Of a stretch of DNA of 64,000 nucleotides, positions 25,043-32,499 are shown one piece after another; position 1 is the stretch's first letter; every line of letters starts with the position of its first letter. The DNA comes from an uncultured Bacteroidales bacterium. Its GTDB lineage: Bacteria > Bacteroidota > Bacteroidia > Bacteroidales > Bacteroidaceae. Below the pieces are notes generated by a model, which saw only the letters and a program-made list of their open reading frames with translations, made no database searches and was not told the DNA's origin. The stretch lies in contig CADCAG010000025.1 of the NCBI GenBank assembly GCA_902799355.1, positions 1-64,000 on the forward strand, in the 5' to 3' direction. The translations under genes were made by a program, and so were the position numbers.

Positions 25043-26866
25043 CTATAAACTATAATAATAAGACTTGATAAGCTCTGTCATTTTTGCTCTGCGAGCTTCA
25101 AGGAAAGTCTGGTAACTAGTGTGGTCCATTTCCAAAATCTCAACTGGGATACAGTTATCTTCAAGATTCTTTAAAAATTCCGCCTCGCTCTTAATTTCTT
25201 TGTATGAATTATCTTGTGTACCCTTTATCGCATTAAGAGCTTCGTTCAGATACTCTTTGGGAGATTTTTTACCTATCTTTATATTAAGAGGAGTATCCAG
25301 ATATGCATAGTTGGCCACCTGATTATATTCGTGTTTGTCATATCCGTTATCTACCAGATATTGTTTAGGGAAAATATGGTGAATGTCGCCACCAAGGTTT
25401 ACTAGCTCTCCAACAGGAATGTGAGATAGCAAGGAATCTTTCTTGAAGAAGTTCTGTGCAGCAAGGAATACTTGATAGGTTGGATTGATAGAAGAAACGA
25501 AAGTTAGATTCTGATTAAGCTGAACATTCCAAAAAGCATCAGAAAGGTTGGCATCTTCAATAGCTCGTAACGTGGCCTTAACTCCGTTTTCTCCTATTGC
25601 ACGTATATCTTTCGCAAACGCAGATTCTGGAGATGCACTATAACGGCCTGTCAAAACAGAAAGAACATACCAACGCTGTACCAGACTCTTAATTTCATCA
25701 ACAGGTATTTCCTTTGATTCCTGAAGCAGCAGATAAACAGCATAGGCAAAATCGATGGCCATTACTGAGTTAACCAGTTTCTTCGATGTAAAACCAGCGC
25801 TACGGATAGCCAGCATAAATTGTGTAAAATTATATCCTTTGATGACATTGTTGATACCAGCTTCAAGTTCCTTATATGTGGATTCTACAATCTCCTCCTT
25901 GAATTCACGAGTTTCGAAATCACGACCTGACAGCATGGCCACCAAGTCTGCTAACTTCGCTCTCTTACAACGATGCATAAATGCCACACGTAACACATCG
26001 TCACATTCTGGATCATATACAGTTTCCTTGTCATCTTTTAGCCACTCCAGTTTGTTAAGATAACCAGAAGAAGCAAACACCTGATCTTTCTCTTTTATCT
26101 TATTATAGAAAGTACCATCTTTGCAGAGGTGGGCAAAGTAATCAACAACCTTACGTAGTGTATTGCCGCCATGAATCTCGTCTGCTGCAATCTTAGACAT
26201 TACGAAGTCACCTTGACTTAAAGCCGTTCCTTTGGAATTAATGCGTATGAATATGTCTGTAACAACATCAATATCCAAAGATGCATCCAACTCTATTACT
26301 CCGATATTGCAATGCTGAAGGTTCTTTAGGCTTTCCAGCACCTTATGCAATTCTTCTTGGTCCATTTCCGGATTGTCGACTACATATTGGTTGATGAACT
26401 TGAAACTGGAAAAGTCAGGTTTAAAAAGCTCTGCAATATCAGGAATCCATCTTTTTCCTTTTAGATGTGCTGGAGTCTGCACTGCAAACAACTCCGCATC
26501 AGGATTACCTGAAATAGCTGCAAATGGGTCAAAAGCAATTTTTACACGACCTTCGCTATAGTCATCAAATACAACAGTTTTACCAGCAATAGCTGTCATC
26601 AAAGCTGTGATGCGTTGCTGACCATCAATGAGGACTTTCTTGCCTTCTGAAAGAGATCCATTCTTTAGTTTTACGGAAGGATTCTTCCATATGATGATAT
26701 AACCCGTTGGGTATCCCTTATAAAGAGAATCCATTAAGTCGCGTACCTGCGACTTCCGCCATACAAACGGGCGCTGAATCTCAGGAATAGCTATATCGTT
26801 AGCCTCAATTAATCCAAGTATCTGACTTATAGCCAGAGGGTAATTGTTATATTTTTGCTTGTCCAT
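25043..26866 (-). CDS. DUF262/HNH (GmrSD-like) protein, likely defence nuclease
   Basis: A 607-aa protein. The N-terminal DUF262 domain has IPEIQRPFVWRKSQVRDLMD near residue 27, GYPTGYIIIW and the NTP-associated motif DGQQRITAL near residue 82. The C-terminal part has an HNH-type centre (GDIHHIFPKQYL near residue 494, with NQVANYAYLD and NIKIGKK after it) as in DUF1524-like nucleases. This architecture is that of GmrSD/BrxU-type modification-dependent nucleases that cut modified phage DNA. It lies 6 bp downstream of the restriction-modification gene on the same strand, suggesting one defence operon. Its DNA is clearly more AT-rich than the housekeeping genes, as expected for acquired DNA. Confidence 0.87.
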   Translation of the reverse strand: MDKQKYNNYPLAISQILGLIEANDIAIPEIQRPFVWRKSQVRDLMDSLYKGYPTGYIIIWKNPSVKLKNGSLSEGKKVLIDGQQRITALMTAIAGKTVVFDDYSEGRVKIAFDPFAAISGNPDAELFAVQTPAHLKGKRWIPDIAELFKPDFSSFKFINQYVVDNPEMDQEELHKVLESLKNLQHCNIGVIELDASLDIDVVTDIFIRINSKGTALSQGDFVMSKIAADEIHGGNTLRKVVDYFAHLCKDGTFYNKIKEKDQVFASSGYLNKLEWLKDDKETVYDPECDDVLRVAFMHRCKRAKLADLVAMLSGRDFETREFKEEIVESTYKELEAGINNVIKGYNFTQFMLAIRSAGFTSKKLVNSVMAIDFAYAVYLLLQESKEIPVDEIKSLVQRWYVLSVLTGRYSASPESAFAKDIRAIGENGVKATLRAIEDANLSDAFWNVQLNQNLTFVSSINPTYQVFLAAQNFFKKDSLLSHIPVGELVNLGGDIHHIFPKQYLVDNGYDKHEYNQVANYAYLDTPLNIKIGKKSPKEYLNEALNAIKGTQDNSYKEIKSEAEFLKNLEDNCIPVEILEMDHTSYQTFLEARRAKMTELIKSYYYSL

Positions 26867-26872
26867 TATTCT

Positions 26873-27121
26873 CTATTGTTGTTTCGTCATTATACCATCA
26901 ATTTCTTGCATAATACGCTCTGTCTGCTGGAGCACATAGATAATGTTGCCATAATGCTTCACGTCCTCAAAACTCAGGGTCATGCCCTTGCGATCTTTCA
27001 GCCATTTCTGCGCTGGCTGGTAGCCACCGATAAAGAAGCTCCAGGCTGATTCAGGCACACCGTCGAAATATTGCTCAGCGTTGATATATACGCGATTGTC
27101 CTGCCAGCGGTAGCAATCCAC
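26873..27121 (-). pseudogene. out-of-frame C-terminal fragment of the type IIG/ISP-like enzyme
   Basis: An 82-codon frame (DCYRWQDNRVYINAEQYFDG, then WSFFIGGYQPAQKWLKDRKG) has the conserved end of type IIG/ISP restriction-modification proteins. It is in a different frame from the main gene, which reads past LRQLHLMED into 14 unrelated residues and stops at 27075. The frame opens only with a GTG 46 bp inside the main gene, and a TGA lies just upstream of that, so it is more likely the cut-off tail than a separate gene. Relatives have about 20 more residues between LMED and VYIN, so a small deletion probably caused the shift. Confidence 0.75.
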
Positions 27122-29945
27122 AGTCTTCCATCAGATGCAACTGCCGTAGTTCTTCTCCCTTTTCTGCCAAATCGCGGAATTTCTCCCAGTCTGTTGGATA
27201 AGGAATGCGAGGGAAGTCTATCTTCAGGAATTCCTTGTAGCGTTCGCGATATGTTGGGCTATGCAGCACAGCATAGATGTAATCGAAGAGGTCTTGGGGA
27301 TAGAGCACACCATTATAATCGCTTATTGGGTCAACCAAGACGTTGTCATCATAGCTAGGAAGGTAGTTCAGGCCTTGGGCTATTTTGTCATACAATTCTT
27401 TGTTGAAGTTGACAATGCGCTCTTCTTTGCCCATGTTTTCTTTGTAAAGGTAAAGAGGAAATACGTTCCCTCCGCCTCTATAGAAAACATTCAAATCAAC
27501 GATACCTTTTGCAATGTATGTAAGATTCCATTTGTTGTTGCCACATACTTGACCTTGTCTTCCAACAAGAATAGCGAGATTGCCGTCGTGACGCATATGA
27601 GACATTAGTTTCTCACGAGTTCGCTCTACCAATTTGGCATCGTAATAAATATATCGAATATCAAAAGGTCGGTAGGCAATTTTATTTATACATGAATCTG
27701 CTATCTCTATATTGTAATAGTTTCTCACGTTTATGCAAAGAGAATTTCGTTCTTGGTTAATAAGAACTTTATCATTTGCTGTAAACACTCCAACATTAGT
27801 TGATGAGAATAAGTCTACAACACTAATACCTGCATTATACTTTTCTTCTAATCCAAAATCTTTCGGTACAAAGAAATACATTGGTGCTCTTGGTTGCATT
27901 TCATCATATCCAACATTTTCTAAAGTGGCGTTATCAAGGAAATCATATTTTTGCTGTCTGATTCCATATAAATCTTTATGGTACACCTTTCCAAGTTCTT
28001 CTTTGTCTTTCTTGCCAGTCTTGACAAACAGGTTAATGCTGACACCCTGCATAATATCAAAGACATTCTCGTCCTTGCTTCCATCTGGGCATGTCTCTTT
28101 CTTCTTCGAATTGCCATGAAGATCAATTGTGTAAATCTTATCGAAAGTCTTCAGCAGATTCCAACGCATACCTCTGAAAGTGGGATTATCAAGATATCCA
28201 TGAGGATTGATGAATCCTATGACGCCTTCTCCATTCTTCTCAATGTAATACTGAGCAAGACGGATAAATTTCACATAGTCATCATTCAACCATTTTGGAT
28301 TACGTTCATCCAAAGACAGCATTCCGCCAGGCTCTTTCTTATAGTCCTCCATCAGAGACATAATCCAATTTCCTTTATTTTGGCTGGCTCCACTATAGGG
28401 TGGATTACCAATCATCACCATTACAGGACAGTCACGCTTAATCACATTTGCTTCTGTTGCTTCACGGCTAAGCCACTGGGCAAAGAGGGTGCGAGGCTCG
28501 TTGTTGCTTTCTTCGAGAGAATTGGTCAGATAGACATGCAGACGTTTTTCAGACTGGTGTTGATAGCCTGTTTCGCTCAGCAACATGTCAAGTTTCAAAT
28601 GGGCTACGGCATACGAGGCCATCAATATCTCGAAGCCATTCAGACGAGGCAACAGGTGTTGTTCCACATACTGCTGCCAAATGCCCTGTTGGTCGCGATA
28701 GCGGTCATAAATCTGATTGACCACCTCTGCCAAGAATGTGCCAGTACCAGTAGCAGGGTCAAGAATCTGCACACGATGGAAGCGTTTCATAGCGTGCTTC
28801 ATGCCATCTTTGGTTCGTCCATCATAGCTCTGCTCAACGGCAACATCCTTTTCAATCGTGGAGTAGTCGGCCAATCCTTCTGGCAGGTTGAACTCCTTTT
28901 GCAGAATCTCGTCAACAGCCCTAACAATAAAGCCTACAACAGGTTGTGGAGTGTACCAGACACCTTTCGATTTACGCAGTTTAGGATTGTATTCAGACAG
29001 GAAGTCCTCATAGAAATGAATCATAGGGTCGTGGTGGCGCTTGTCTTCACCATAGGCCTTCATTATTTTCTGCAAGTCAGAAGCCAAGAATACCGTCACC
29101 AAATCATCCACTACCCATGCGATACGTTCATCAAGGTCGTTGCCTGCCAGATTGTTGAATATCTGACGCAGGAAGGGGTTGGTCTTAGGAATTAATCTTG
29201 CAGCCTCTTCACGGCTAAAGTCTTCTGGTGTATCGTCGTGCAAACGAGCTGCAAACAATCCGTAGGCAATAGTCTGGGCATAGATGTCTGCAAAGTCTGA
29301 AGGCTTCAGTTCCTGAATGAGTACATCCTTGAAAGCATTATACTGTCCTCGTAGATTATCATTGGCATAGCTCTCCGTATCATCGTTCATGGCCTGCTCG
29401 ATGATATTCTCCAAGAGACGAGCCTTGCCTGCCATCAGCTTGGCCAGACGCGATGCAGACGTAATGCGCTGAATAGCGTTATTGCCTACATGCTCTATGA
29501 GATTGAGAAACTTCTCTTCATTCTCTTGGATGGCCACAATCTTGTCACCCTTCACCTCTGCTATACGCACGCTATCTACAAACTCACCATGCTCGTAAAG
29601 GTGGAAGTCCAGATAGTCAGTGAAGATGATATAGTCGAGCGCTTGCTTATAGCGTGTAAACTGCTCTTTATGGCCATGAGGATTGCGTCCGTCAAGGTCG
29701 TTGTCGCCAATATCCTTTGCCTCTATGTAAAACACAGGCATACCATCCTTACGACTGGCAATATAATCAGGTGCACCGCACTTCACTCGCTTGGGCTCGT
29801 TCACAATGCGCAGTTTGGGCAACAGCGTTTGCACCAACTGCTCCAAAGCGCCTCTGTAGCTGTGCTCTGTGGCATTGCCATCACGGAATTTCTGATTAAC
29901 GGTGCTAATATATTCTTTTAGGTCCATATTGGGTAATGTAGTCAC
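27075..29945 (-). CDS. type IIG/ISP-like restriction-modification protein, 3' end frameshifted
   Basis: A 956-aa protein with an N-terminal PD-(D/E)xK nuclease-like domain (GAPDYIASRKDGMPVFYIEA, residues about 55-75). A helical region follows, then an adenine-specific DNA methyltransferase with motif I LDPATGTGTF near residue 397 and motif IV NPPYSG near residue 513, then a target-recognition region. Such single-chain enzymes both cut and methylate DNA. A second possible start, MDLKEY, lies 6 codons in (29927). The reading frame is lost after LRQLHLMED, and the conserved ending lies in another frame (26873-27121). Whether the truncated product works is unclear. It probably shares a transcript with the DUF262 gene. 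AT-rich compared with core genes. Confidence 0.85.
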   Translation of the reverse strand: MTTLPNMDLKEYISTVNQKFRDGNATEHSYRGALEQLVQTLLPKLRIVNEPKRVKCGAPDYIASRKDGMPVFYIEAKDIGDNDLDGRNPHGHKEQFTRYKQALDYIIFTDYLDFHLYEHGEFVDSVRIAEVKGDKIVAIQENEEKFLNLIEHVGNNAIQRITSASRLAKLMAGKARLLENIIEQAMNDDTESYANDNLRGQYNAFKDVLIQELKPSDFADIYAQTIAYGLFAARLHDDTPEDFSREEAARLIPKTNPFLRQIFNNLAGNDLDERIAWVVDDLVTVFLASDLQKIMKAYGEDKRHHDPMIHFYEDFLSEYNPKLRKSKGVWYTPQPVVGFIVRAVDEILQKEFNLPEGLADYSTIEKDVAVEQSYDGRTKDGMKHAMKRFHRVQILDPATGTGTFLAEVVNQIYDRYRDQQGIWQQYVEQHLLPRLNGFEILMASYAVAHLKLDMLLSETGYQHQSEKRLHVYLTNSLEESNNEPRTLFAQWLSREATEANVIKRDCPVMVMIGNPPYSGASQNKGNWIMSLMEDYKKEPGGMLSLDERNPKWLNDDYVKFIRLAQYYIEKNGEGVIGFINPHGYLDNPTFRGMRWNLLKTFDKIYTIDLHGNSKKKETCPDGSKDENVFDIMQGVSINLFVKTGKKDKEELGKVYHKDLYGIRQQKYDFLDNATLENVGYDEMQPRAPMYFFVPKDFGLEEKYNAGISVVDLFSSTNVGVFTANDKVLINQERNSLCINVRNYYNIEIADSCINKIAYRPFDIRYIYYDAKLVERTREKLMSHMRHDGNLAILVGRQGQVCGNNKWNLTYIAKGIVDLNVFYRGGGNVFPLYLYKENMGKEERIVNFNKELYDKIAQGLNYLPSYDDNVLVDPISDYNGVLYPQDLFDYIYAVLHSPTYRERYKEFLKIDFPRIPYPTDWEKFRDLAEKGEELRQLHLMEDCGLLPLAGQSRIYQR

Positions 29946-30068
29946 ATTTAAACGTTTATAGGCTACAAATTTACTAAATTATTCTTGAAAGTAATACGCT
30001 TTTGGACAAAAAACTTCAAAAAAAGGCTCGAAAATTTGGAGCTTTAAGTAATAATGTTCATCTTTGCA

Positions 30069-30278
30069 TCAGGAAAGGAAACGATTTCCTCCAATTGTAT
30101 GGGAATAAGCACTAACATAAGGAATCATGACAATAAGCCTCATTTGAATCAACAACTCCTTTAGAGCTATCTTTTCCAACAGCTTGCCCTTATCAAGAGC
30201 CTCTGCCAGAGAGCATTTCCCATCAGCATATTTGACGATAGTCTTGATGATTTCCTTTTCTGTCTTCTTGAATTTCAT
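30069..30278 (-). CDS. small hypothetical protein, possibly internally shortened
   Basis: From ATG 30278 the frame gives 69 aa starting MKFKKTEKEIIKTIVKYADG and ending IPYVSAYSHTIGGNRFLS. The first 40 residues look like the start of a Bacteroidales hypothetical family of about 130 aa. The segment RLIVMIPY...TIGG resembles a later part of that family. The middle appears to be missing, so this may be a deletion derivative rather than a complete gene. The family comparison is from memory and uncertain. It lies 15 bp downstream of the RhuM remnant on the same strand. No function is known. Confidence 0.45.
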   Translation of the reverse strand: MKFKKTEKEIIKTIVKYADGKCSLAEALDKGKLLEKIALKELLIQMRLIVMIPYVSAYSHTIGGNRFLS

Positions 30279-30292
30279 CACTCTATTCTACA

Positions 30293-30927
30293 TTAGCCTT
30301 TCTTTTGATTGTCGTTATTCTCCAACAGCGCCTTTACTGCTTTGTCGAAGTCGCTCTCAAGCATACGCATTTCGCGCTCACGGTAGATTTCAAACTCACG
30401 CTCTGCTTTCTCAATGGCTTCCTGATATAGATATCTGTTACCTGCTGGTAGAAGTTACGCTCACTGCTACGGATGTCGCGAATGCGTTGCAGCAACTCCT
30501 TGAAGTAGCGATTACCTCCTTGCTTCAGACGTTCATCGTCCATCGTGAAGCCCTTCTGGATATATTCATGCAATAAGCGAGTGGCCCAGCGACGGAAGCG
30601 CACGGCTATAGGCGACTGAACACGATAGCCGAGGGCAATAATGACATCGAGATTGTAGTGCAGTACCTCATGAGTCTGGGTTTTGCCCTCAATAGCACCA
30701 TGCTGAGTGGTATGTCGGAATTTCCGAACTACCACTTCTTTGTCTAGTTCCTTATCTTCAAAGATGTTTTTAAGATGCTCACTGATATTCGACTTGCTCG
30801 ACTGATAAATCTCTACCAGTTGGGCTTGTGTCAGCCATACATCTTCATCAGCAAACAGAGTATTTACGCTCAGTTTCCCTTCATCATCTTTATATAGTAT
30901 CAGTTTATTCTCTGATTTCTTTGCCAT
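30293..30927 (-). pseudogene. RhuM family protein, internally deleted and frameshifted
   Basis: From ATG 30927 the first about 165 residues match the RhuM family well: VWLTQAQLVEIYQSSKSNIS, HYNLDVIIALGYRVQSPIAV and RNFYQQVTDIY. After VTDIY the annotated frame becomes unrelated sequence. In another frame YQEAIEKAEREFEIYRERE and LESDFDKAVKALLENN run to a stop at 30293-30295. That looks like the genuine RhuM C-terminus, but about 100 or more residues between the two parts are absent. RhuM proteins are widespread accessory proteins whose role is not settled; they often lie near restriction or toxin genes, as here. The gene is probably inactive if the assembly is right. Confidence 0.8.
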
Positions 30928-31026
30928 ATTTTTGTTGTCTATTATTCTATCTGCAAAGATACGAAAAATTTTGGATTTTACCAAAAAAATTGACGAAATA
31001 ATGTTGGCTATTTGCGGATTTTTTTG

Positions 31027-31034
31027 TACCTTTG
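31027..31034 (+). promoter_or_regulatory. -7 box (TACCTTTG) before the structured leader
   Basis: TACCTTTG matches TAnnTTTG and ends 4 nt before the ATG of the first micro-ORF (31039). TTGG at 31004-31007 is a poor -33 candidate. This would start a leader of about 250 nt. Confidence 0.6.
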
Positions 31035-31038
31035 TATC

Positions 31039-31116
31039 ATGAAGCTGAGGCTCGGAAAAGACCGAGGAGTGCTTTATAAAGGACTATATAACTATAGTCC
31101 CTATCCCTATAGATAG
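31039..31116 (+). CDS. leader micro-ORF 1 (25 aa, Tyr-rich)
   Basis: ATG 31039 to TAG 31116 encodes 25 residues, starting MKLRLGKDRG and ending YNYSPYPYR, with five tyrosines in the last 13. The ATG sits at the expected transcript start. The second half of the frame is the DNA of two hairpins (31081-31120). Translation would melt these hairpins, so the frame could be a leader peptide; it could also be chance. Confidence 0.35.
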   Translation: MKLRLGKDRGVLYKGLYNYSPYPYR

Positions 31117-31239
31117 GGACATATATATATAGCTTAGATGAATAGGTCTATATACAAAGACCTATATCATCTAATGCAATAAGAATAAGTCCTATCGGAC
31201 TAGGCTATATGCGGGGGTGCCTAGGAGAGGGCACCCCGC
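31051..31239 (+). promoter_or_regulatory. structured leader with successive hairpins upstream of the 282-aa gene
   Basis: Stems in order: CTCGG/CCGAG (31051-31066); GGACTATA/TATAGTCC (31081-31100); GTCCCTAT/ATAGGGAC (31097-31120), which shares bases with the previous one and so competes with it; TAGATGAATAGGTC/GACCTATATCATCTA with one bulge (31135-31173); AGTCC/GGACT (31188-31201); and the GC-rich GCGGGGGTGCC/GGCACCCCGC (31211-31239). The region has no other long gene. I do not recognise a known riboswitch, T-box or leader family. Confidence 0.6.
31138..31182 (+). CDS. leader micro-ORF 2 (14 aa)
   Basis: ATG 31138 to TAA 31182 encodes MNRSIYKDLYHLMQ. YKDLY resembles YKGLY of micro-ORF 1. The frame covers the long hairpin at 31135-31173. 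Too short to judge alone. Confidence 0.25.
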   Translation: MNRSIYKDLYHLMQ

Positions 31240-31262
31240 AGGGCCAGAGAGTAAGAGGGTAA
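31209..31262 (+). CDS. leader micro-ORF 3 (17 aa)
   Basis: ATG 31209 to TAA 31262 encodes 17 residues (MRGCLGEGTPQGQRVRG) across the GC-rich hairpin, 32 bp before the start of the 282-aa gene. May be chance. Confidence 0.22.
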   Translation: MRGCLGEGTPQGQRVRG

Positions 31263-31294
31263 AAGCTAAAGAAAGAACAGAAAGAAATAGACGT

Positions 31295-32143
31295 ATGAAA
31301 CATGAGGACATTGTCCTGGCGGCGACAAGCGCCAGGAGCTACACTCGCCACTGGCGGGCTAAGAAACTATCGTGGAACGCTATTGGCAAAATCCGATACT
31401 TGATGGACGGGGCCATCGAGTATATGGATGAGGTTACGCTGTGCTATCCACAGTACAAATTCAACAAGCTACGCACGGCTCTGGGCTTCAAGCAGGATTC
31501 GGAGCTTACCGAACTCGTAGAACAGGCTGAGGTCTTTAGCATTGTACGTCATAAGGAGAGTGGAGAGATGATAGCCTTTATGACGCCACTTGTGCCCTAT
31601 CGGTTTGTCCTTACGCCAGACCAAGTCCTTGAGGAGCCAGCCATCAAGAGCGAGGTATTTGACGTCAAGGCCAACCTGGTGTATAATCCCAAGAACAGTG
31701 ACAAGATTGCGGATAACCTGCGGGTACACAAGAGGAGCATCAACATGAAGATGCTGCTGAAAGAAAACGCACCAGCGTTTCATGCAGAAGCCAAACGTGA
31801 TGCTGATTTACGCATCAATAGCCTATTCCTCAGATTATTAAGCCAAGAGCAACCCTTCAGGGAATATTTTGGAGAGTTCCTGTACCATTACCAGGAGAAA
31901 TACAAGAAGCAGGGTAACACGTCAGTTGCTGCCCTTCAGTCACTTGTCTTCGAACGCATGATACCCCACATGGCCAGTCGTGTGGGAATAGAGAACTGGC
32001 CAGAGGAGGCCATTCTGAAATGGATCAAGAACTATTTCGGTGCCCGTCGTCTGCCCTACGTGATTACCGAAGCCCGTGAGCTATGGCTCAAGGACCAGGA
32101 GAAGGAAAAAGATGCAAGGTTTTCCCCCACGGCGTCACGTTAA
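31295..32143 (+). CDS. hypothetical protein (282 aa), no recognised family
   Basis: From ATG 31295 the product is 282 aa. A longer frame from 31217 would run through the GC-rich hairpin and is less likely. The N-terminus is basic (ATSARSYTRHWRAKKLSWNA). The middle has alternating strands and helices (FSIVRHKESGEMIAFMTPLV) and the C-terminal half looks helical (YFGEFLYHYQEKYKKQGNTS, then ARELWLKDQEKEKD). No signal peptide, membrane helix or catalytic motif is visible. The basic start would fit nucleic-acid binding; this is a guess. It stands alone on the plus strand, between a defence-type region and a surface-protein gene, with a structured leader before it and a repeat cluster after it. Confidence 0.7.
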   Translation: MKHEDIVLAATSARSYTRHWRAKKLSWNAIGKIRYLMDGAIEYMDEVTLCYPQYKFNKLRTALGFKQDSELTELVEQAEVFSIVRHKESGEMIAFMTPLVPYRFVLTPDQVLEEPAIKSEVFDVKANLVYNPKNSDKIADNLRVHKRSINMKMLLKENAPAFHAEAKRDADLRINSLFLRLLSQEQPFREYFGEFLYHYQEKYKKQGNTSVAALQSLVFERMIPHMASRVGIENWPEEAILKWIKNYFGARRLPYVITEARELWLKDQEKEKDARFSPTASR

Positions 32144-32157
32144 ATAATGTGAATGCG

Positions 32158-32256
32158 GAAATACAGCTAATACAGACGCGGGAACAGCTAATACAGACGC
32201 GTATTAGCTGTATACGGGGTGTAAATACAGCTGTCTCGCGCTCGTATCAGCTGTAT
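32158..32256. repeat. cluster of direct and inverted ACAGCTAATAC units
   Basis: ACAGCTAATACAGACGCG occurs twice as an exact 18-bp direct repeat with a 21-bp period (32163-32180, 32184-32201). The second copy forms a hairpin with GTATTAGCTGT (32201-32211). A second hairpin, ATACAGCTG/CAGCTGTAT (32225-32256), uses the same core. It starts 15 bp after the stop codon of the 282-aa gene. Confidence 0.8.
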
Positions 32257-32308
32257 AACTCGGGGATGCTTGCTTTTATGATTCTTGTTTGGTGTAGCAT
32301 ATATTCTG

Positions 32309-32464
32309 TTATCTCAAGATGTCGCTGTCGTCCAGGTCGTCTGGGTCAAGATTGAATCCTTCTTCATTGTCCAGAGACTGGGTTGCACCGCTAACAGTCA
32401 GCAGGTGGCTCTGGTGTTGCAGCATGACGAGCTGCATCGTGGGGTTGATATATTGTCTTTTCAT
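32309..32464 (-). CDS. small protein (51 aa) of the Bacteroidales 'MKKQYI.PT' type
   Basis: ATG 32464 to TAA 32309 encodes 51 residues starting MKRQYINPTMQLVMLQHQSH and ending DPDDLDDSDILR. The pattern, a short basic start, a beta-like segment rich in Val/Leu/Gln, then SHLLTVSG and an acidic tail, is one I know from many small unannotated proteins of Prevotella and Bacteroides. They often follow a gene for a large secreted protein. Here it lies 35 bp downstream of the GLUG protein gene on the same strand, so the two are probably co-transcribed. It has no signal peptide. Function unknown. Confidence 0.72.
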   Translation of the reverse strand: MKRQYINPTMQLVMLQHQSHLLTVSGATQSLDNEEGFNLDPDDLDDSDILR

Positions 32465-32499
32465 ATTTTTCTTATAATTTTGAGCGTAACGACCATTTG

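Noticed and set aside
27978..29195. 405-codon open frame antisense to the restriction-modification gene
   Set aside because: Protein sequence shows no recognisable pattern, and the opposite frame carries intact nuclease and methyltransferase motifs.
31217..31294. Longer start of the 282-aa protein
   Set aside because: The extra 26 codons lie in the GC-rich leader hairpin and have no ATG at a good position; ATG 31295 follows an A-rich stretch.
32158..32256. Possible CRISPR array
   Set aside because: Only two direct copies with a 3-bp gap, plus inverted copies; no spacers and no cas genes.
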